A stretch of 64,000 nucleotides of DNA, taken from assembly GCA_024734555.1 (NCBI GenBank), contig JANPWX010000449.1:1740913-1804912 (forward strand). The letters are read 5' to 3'. Below are positions 59,101 through 64,000 of this stretch, piece after piece. A model generated the notes under the pieces. The model did not search any database, was not told the DNA's origin, and saw only the letters and a list, made by a program, of their open reading frames with translations. This DNA comes from Trochalopteron elliotii. Taxonomy: Eukaryota; Chordata; Aves; Passeriformes; Leiothrichidae. Both the position numbers and the translations under genes were made by a program. Numbering within the stretch: position 1 is the first letter of the stretch; every line of letters starts with the position of its first letter.

Positions 59101-59284
59101 GGATGTGATGTCTACACTATGTGCCTTCCATAAGAGTTTAATTTCGATTGGCTTTATCTGTGTTTGACTGAGTTGAGGTAACCACCCTTTTAGCAGTTGT
59201 GATAGATATGACTATAAATTCGTGCAATTAAATGTAGGAACTATAATAAATGTAGTAGATGATAGAATGTATATTTTTGTAACC
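59101..59284. other. Right flank of the LTR insertion
   Basis: Continuation of the sequence interrupted by the LTR at 58410. AT-rich, no gene. Confidence 0.5.
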
Positions 59285-59845
59285 CTGTAAATGTAAAACT
59301 AGTCCTGGTTCCCGGAATGGAGCAGGTGTTTTCCAAATACCAGGACATGCTTTGTGAACTGTGAATGGACAAGTTAACACCTTGATTTACACCAGAAAGG
59401 AGGGTGGCTTGCCAGGATGTAGCTCCTTGAGCTAATCAGATCTTGGGCACCTGGACCATCAACCCACCATCAACCCATCGATACCAATTTCGAGGGTGAA
59501 CCCTGAATTTGGAGAAATCACCATCCCAAAAGAGGATTCCCGAAAAATCCTTTCAGACATGGTCCAGTGCCGGGAAATCTGTTCAGGATTCATCACCAAG
59601 TGAAAAGACTGGGTTTGAATTTGAAAACACAATACCCCTGCTGCTGGGAGGCACAAAATACAGTATAAGAACCCGGACTCAACCACCAGAAAATTGTGGA
59701 ACAGTGCGAGACAGAAGCCCTGCTGTCGGTCGTCTGTTTCACCCAACATTCGAATGTTGTTTTCGTGGCTGTCCCAGATAGATTTTAAAATGGAAAAATA
59801 AAATTTATTCTCTTTATCTGATTGGCTATTCTTAATATATAACAG
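59285..59845 (+). mobile_element. ERV-like LTR (ends approximate)
   Basis: A TATA-like TATAAGA at 59664-59670 and AATAAA at 59797-59802 are followed by a TTTATTCTCTTTATCTGATT stretch that looks like U5. The upstream part is GC-richer and resembles a U3. No target duplication could be fixed. The two overlapping frames of 90 and 96 codons here are not recognised proteins. Confidence 0.5.
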
Positions 59846-60237
59846 CAGTTAAAGTGCATTAAGTACTCTCCTGAAGTGAGTCTTCATTTTGTTAGAAAGA
59901 GTCTGGTTTGTAGTCTGAAACACCTGAAGTTTTCATGAAATAGGATTGTCTGTGGACCCGTCTCTCAAAGTTCATTTTAGCATCTAGCAGAAGTTGTGAA
60001 TTTCAAAAGCAGTTCACATGCACATATATAATTTCTCCATTTCCCCTCTTTGTGCTCTGAGAAAATATTTAAAACATTTTTAAATAGTATAAAAATTCTC
60101 ACAGGCATATATGGGTTGCCATGTAAAAATATGAACCAACATTTTTCCAAACATATAGGCAAATTCTCTGTCTCAAACATTCAATGTTGCAATGCATGAC
60201 TGATGCTTTCAAAGTTTTATATGTATTTTATTTATTT
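59846..60237. other. Unique AT-rich DNA, nothing recognised
   Basis: Spacer between two LTR-like blocks. Confidence 0.55.
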
Positions 60238-60722
60238 TGTGTTGGTATGTTCCTGCCAAAGTCCCTTCACCCATTCCCAAACTCACATGGTATTTCCCAG
60301 AGGGGAGCCCCTTGTCAATCACCCTGGTAACTTGAGGGGAGATCATCTCCCATTCGACCAGGTGCCCAACACCTGCCCCTTCAATTGTTCTGTTAAGTGT
60401 CCCTCTCCTGGACCTCCCACTCTTTTCACTCATTGGCCTGAATTCTCCAGTTGCCCCAGGACACAGCCTGTGTTGCTCCAGGCTGTGTCCTTGGGTTCAA
60501 AAAGGAGAAGGACAGGCCAGACCGTACTTTTTGCATGTGGAGCTGCACCAAATAAACACCTTCCAAACCCACAGCAGATGCCCACTCTTCATTTCCAGCC
60601 TTATCCACGCTCAGCCAGTTAATCTGAGGAACCCACAAACTGTCTCGGTTGGTCTGGGGTTTACTGCTTAGCCGTAAAGCAGCCCCCAAGGAGAAACCAC
60701 AAGCAGCCCCCAAGGAGAAACA
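60238..60722 (+). mobile_element. ERV1-like LTR
   Basis: Starts TGTGTTGGTATG and may end GGAGAAACA. An inverted CCAAT word (CATTGGCC, near 60431), a TATA-like TTCAAAAAGG near 60497 and AATAAA at 60551-60556 are in LTR order. An imperfect 4-bp flank, ATTT (60234-60237) and ATTC (60723-60726), would fit ERV1-type integration. A 24-bp direct repeat lies near the 3' end. The 139-codon frame 60203-60622 crosses the U3, promoter and polyadenylation signal and has no recognised domain. Confidence 0.6.
60679..60721 (+). repeat. 24-bp direct repeat at LTR 3' end
   Basis: GCAGCCCCCAAGGAGAAAC occurs at 60679 and again at 60703, a period of 24 bases. Confidence 0.9.
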
Positions 60723-62072
60723 ATTCAACTAATAAATCTTGTGTTCATTAAAAAAAGCATTTTTTAATAAGTTTTGCTTCAAGCTGTGTCAAGCTGTAAT
60801 TGCAGGAAATTATATAGAATCATAATAAGTAGTAGAAAAACATTTTATGTTATAATGGACAGTGTAAATAAATAAAAAAATAATACAAAAATTTAATAGC
60901 AATCAACTTGACCAAAGTGTGAAAAATGGGTACTGAAGTAAAAGTCAAACCAAAGAAAACAGAAAAACAAACTAACAACAACAAAAAAACTAACACAAAA
61001 AGATCCCAAACCAAACAAAAGGACTTATTTACTTTGAATACAATAATTGTGAGGTTGGGAGAAACTACACTTACTATATAAATTGTAATAAAATTAGTTG
61101 CTGCAAACACTTCCAATATGATTAACTATTGAAATAATAAACATTTTAAGGAAGGACGAATGAAAGACACAGACCAAACCTTGTAACACAATATGTGCTA
61201 TGTAAATCATACACCACTTTAGGTAATTACTCCCATATAATTAAACATAAATTGTAGTTTTTCTCAAACTTTACTCTCAAAATATATGATATTCCAAATG
61301 ATATGGAGGCCAAACACTTTATTGAGAATGTGTGAGTGTAATAAGTTTCAACTAAACAATTAATTGAAAAATTGGAGGTTGCTAATTCTTTCCAATAGAG
61401 AGACAAATTGATGATAGGGTTCATGCTGTAACAAAAATTTTAACAGTCTCCATTACTCCAAAGCTAGTAATTCTCTCCCTATTGTTTTAGGTTTTGCTCC
61501 TTTTATTTTTCCACAGAGATGGTTGCAATTCAAACCATTTTTATACCTCTGTCTGCATGATACCAAAGTACGAATGCCCATCACAGACTTAGGGATGGTT
61601 CACATAGTAAAATTCATGGACATCTGAAGGCATAAGTCACAGGAAAAAGCTGGATTTGAGGAGATATCACAAGGATAGATTTTGTACACATTCCTTGAAC
61701 ATTTATAACAATACTTCTTTAAACTGTTAAAGGATAGCTAATGTTGTTAGGGAAATATGACATCATCTTATTTTGATATTCGATTCTGTGATAGGATAAA
61801 AACCAAATTGGGTTAGGAACATAAGTTTTTGCTGTCCTGACTAATTCATTAATATGTAATGTCAATGTAATTTTCATATTCTGTTTTCAAAACAGAAGAT
61901 ACTAATCCTACCCATCTAACTAGCCACTCCTGAAAATACTTTATCCCAGCTCTGATTGTTGTTGGGCCCCAAATAACAATTTATATGACTCCAGACAGGA
62001 GGAAATGGAATAGTTCACTTAAGAGAAATTTTGTGAAAATGCTGATTCAGGGCTGAAATGTGGTGATAGTCC
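60723..62072. other. Unique AT-rich DNA, nothing recognised
   Basis: A-rich patch at about 60955-61020 without clear periodicity. No repeat family or gene. Confidence 0.55.
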
Positions 62073-62454
62073 TGTATTGGGTTTGCTTTGCCAGTCTTTG
62101 GTAGCGGAGGGCTACCAGGGTGGTTTCTATGAGAAGCTGCCAGAAGCTTCCTTGATGTCTAGCAGAGCTAATCCCTGGTGTCACCAAAGACAGATGTGAC
62201 TCTGGTCAAGGCTGGGCCAACTAGAAATTGTGGTAATGCCTTTCCTTAGCATGTTTAAGAAGGTTAAAAAAAAAAAAGTTAGTGTGCAGATGTAATTGCA
62301 GCCAGGGAAGATCAGGGTGAGAATATGTGAGAGGAACAATTCTGCAGGCACCGGTCAGTGGAGAAGGAGTGGGAGGAGGTGCTTCAGGTGCTGGAGCTGA
62401 GATTTCTCTGTAGCCAATGGTCCAGACAATGGTGAAGCAGCTGTGCCCCTGCAG

Positions 62455-62780
62455 CCCATGGATGGAGGACCACAGGAGAGATCCACCTACAGCCCATGAA
62501 GGAAACACACACCATAGGGGGTAGATGCCTGAGAGTAGGCTGTGAACTCATGGGAAGTCCATGGAGAGAGAAGCCCACGCTGGAGCAGCCTGTCCTTGAA
62601 GAACTGCACCCCTTGGGAGAGTGGCCCACACTGCAGCAGTCTGGGGAGGACTGTTGCCTGTGGGATGGACTCATGTTGTTGCAGTTCTCAGAGATCTGTT
62701 GTTCGTGAGATGGATTCACACTGTAGATGTTGATGGAGAACTGTGTCCCATGGGAGGGGCTTCATGGTGCAGCAGGGGAA
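62455..62780 (+). repeat. Degenerate ~48-bp module array inside LTR family A copy 3
   Basis: Module starts at about 62455, 62493, 62547, 62609, 62656, 62703 and 62748. The interval of 62 bases after 62547 holds a fused module with CTCATGG and TCCATGG only 11 bases apart, as left by deletion of about one unit. Confidence 0.7.
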
Positions 62781-62938
62781 GGACTCCTCTGACTGAGCAG
62801 AGGGAGAAACAATGAATGATGAACTGACTGTAACCCCCATTCCCTGTCTCCTGGCACCTCTGGGGGAGAAGGCAGAGCTGGGAAAGGGTTTTTAAGGTCT
62901 TATTTTTCTTCTCATTGTCCTTCTCTGACATAATTAGT

Positions 62939-62944
62939 AATAAA
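62939..62944 (+). promoter_or_regulatory. Polyadenylation signal AATAAA in family A copy 3
   Basis: Same relative position as in copy 1. Confidence 0.65.
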
Positions 62945-63121
62945 TTCAATTAATATTCCTAATGTTTTGCCCATGATAATATTTGGTCAGGGATCTTTCT
63001 CTGTCCTTACCTCAATTCATGAACCCTGAGTTATGTTTGGTCTCCTTTGTCTAGCTGTGGAGAGGAGTGAGGGATTGGCTTTGACAGGTGTCTGGCATCC
63101 AGACAGTGTCAATCCACTACT

Positions 63122-64000
63122 GTTCCACATTCCCAGAGGTTTTTAAGTTCAACAGCAAATTACACTATGTTTTAGGAATAAGATATAAGATTTCTTCCAA
63201 TCACCAGTTTATCCAGAATTATTCTGTCTCTAAACTTCCCTATGGAAACAAATCCAAATCCTTGTCTGTTCCTGTTTTCTGAAAACCAATGCATACACAA
63301 ATACTACAAAACCAATCCAACACTAACCTTAATTGTTGTGAAGGTCTGTGAAATTGTTTATATAATAAAGTTCATCTTGTCATATCTCTCACTTTTGTGC
63401 ATTAATGCTTGTTGTTCTATTTTTGTTCTATTTTCTCCATCACAAAAGTAATTTGATGTTGGTTTTTTGGTTTTGTTTGTCTGCTTTTTAATCTATATTT
63501 GTCATTAATGTGGCCAGCATTTTACTTCACAGCTTTATGACAGTTTTATCCAATCCCCAGCCCCAGAATAGCCACAGAAGTATTTGTATTAAAGAAAAAG
63601 ATATTTTATAAATTTAAGGGAGGACACATATCAACAGGAGCATAGCAAAAGGACAGAAGACCCAGACTGAAGTGCTTGGACATTGGGGTTTATTTTTGTC
63701 ATACTTCTCTGTTAAAATTTATTGATTAAGACCATTTTCAAGGAAGTATGAAATTCCCTAGAGGCTGATTTGTAGCTTCATTAGCAATACAGTCAATGGT
63801 ATGAGAAAAATACAATTATATTTATGGGCCAAAATCCATACAGACAATAACTACCTCTAAAACACATTATACCATTCAAAGTCAGTGTTCAATGTGATTC
63901 ATATTTATGAGGATATAAGGAGACAGGTTAAACAGATCCTGTATTAGATCAATTTATACAACTGGAAAAAAAAACCCAGGTAAATTCCTAGGTTCATATG
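63122..64000. other. Unique AT-rich DNA, nothing recognised
   Basis: No repeat family, gene or RNA recognised up to the window edge. Confidence 0.6.

Larger units (their letters stand above)
62073..63121 (+). mobile_element. LTR family A, copy 3
   Basis: Starts TGTATTGGGTTTGC and ends near AATCCACTACT, about 1.05 kb, in plus orientation with AATAAA at 62939-62944. Its 5' third agrees with copy 1 rather than copy 2 (for example CAGATGTAATTG versus CAGATGTGATTG). The module array is one unit shorter than in copies 1 and 2. The flanks AGTCC (62068-62072) and GTTCC (63122-63126) agree at three of five bases, so a target duplication is only weakly supported. Confidence 0.8.

Noticed and set aside
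60203..60622. 139-codon plus frame as a gene
   Set aside because: It spans the U3, promoter words and polyadenylation signal of an LTR-like block and lacks any known domain.

Overview
The window is vertebrate, and almost certainly bird, intergenic DNA. It is AT-rich, carries no long open reading frame that looks like a cellular gene, and is dotted with CR1 LINE fragments (including the CR1 3' tail made of ATTCTATG-like octamers) and avian-type endogenous retrovirus LTRs. The mix of ERVL-like and ERV1-like solo LTRs makes a songbird more likely than a galliform, but that is inference from memory of repeat families. I found no rRNA, tRNA, CRISPR array, prokaryotic operon or intact protein-coding gene. 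The reading frames seen are short chance frames, frames forced open by simple repeats, frames running through the N gap, or decayed transposon remnants.

Layout. 0-5 kb: a CR1 remnant and a complete 1.1-kb LTR-like element (family A, copy 1, with an exact 5-bp target duplication). 5-13 kb: unique DNA with two striking perfect inverted repeats (8.70 and 9.24 kb), a possible minus-strand LTR carrying a CCTT microsatellite, and an ERVL LTR tail fragment. 15.6-18.5 kb: a cluster of retroelement debris (two LTR-like blocks and two old CR1 pieces in opposite orientation). 18.5-31.7 kb: mostly featureless, with a 127-nt all-purine microsatellite at 25.8 kb. 31.7-35.1 kb: family A copy 2, abutting a CR1 3' end, then a longer CR1 with a reverse-transcriptase remnant. 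39.9-41.35 kb: two CR1 pieces, a 393-base assembly gap and a GAAGGA hexanucleotide repeat. 45.9-50.3 kb: two ERVL-type LTRs in opposite orientation, the second with an exact 5-bp target duplication. 52.5-55.0 kb: two minus-strand CR1 copies. 57.4-60.7 kb: a cluster of four LTR-like blocks, one with an exact 5-bp duplication. 62.07-63.12 kb: family A copy 3.

Nothing here works together as a pathway. The history is repeated retroposition into a gene-poor region followed by decay. The most interesting structure is the family A element: three copies share an internal array of degenerate modules with a period near 48 bp, and module number differs between copies. I did not find a new biological system and do not claim one. 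Family names and comparisons with CR1 or ERVL consensus sequences come from memory; boundaries without a target duplication are approximate.
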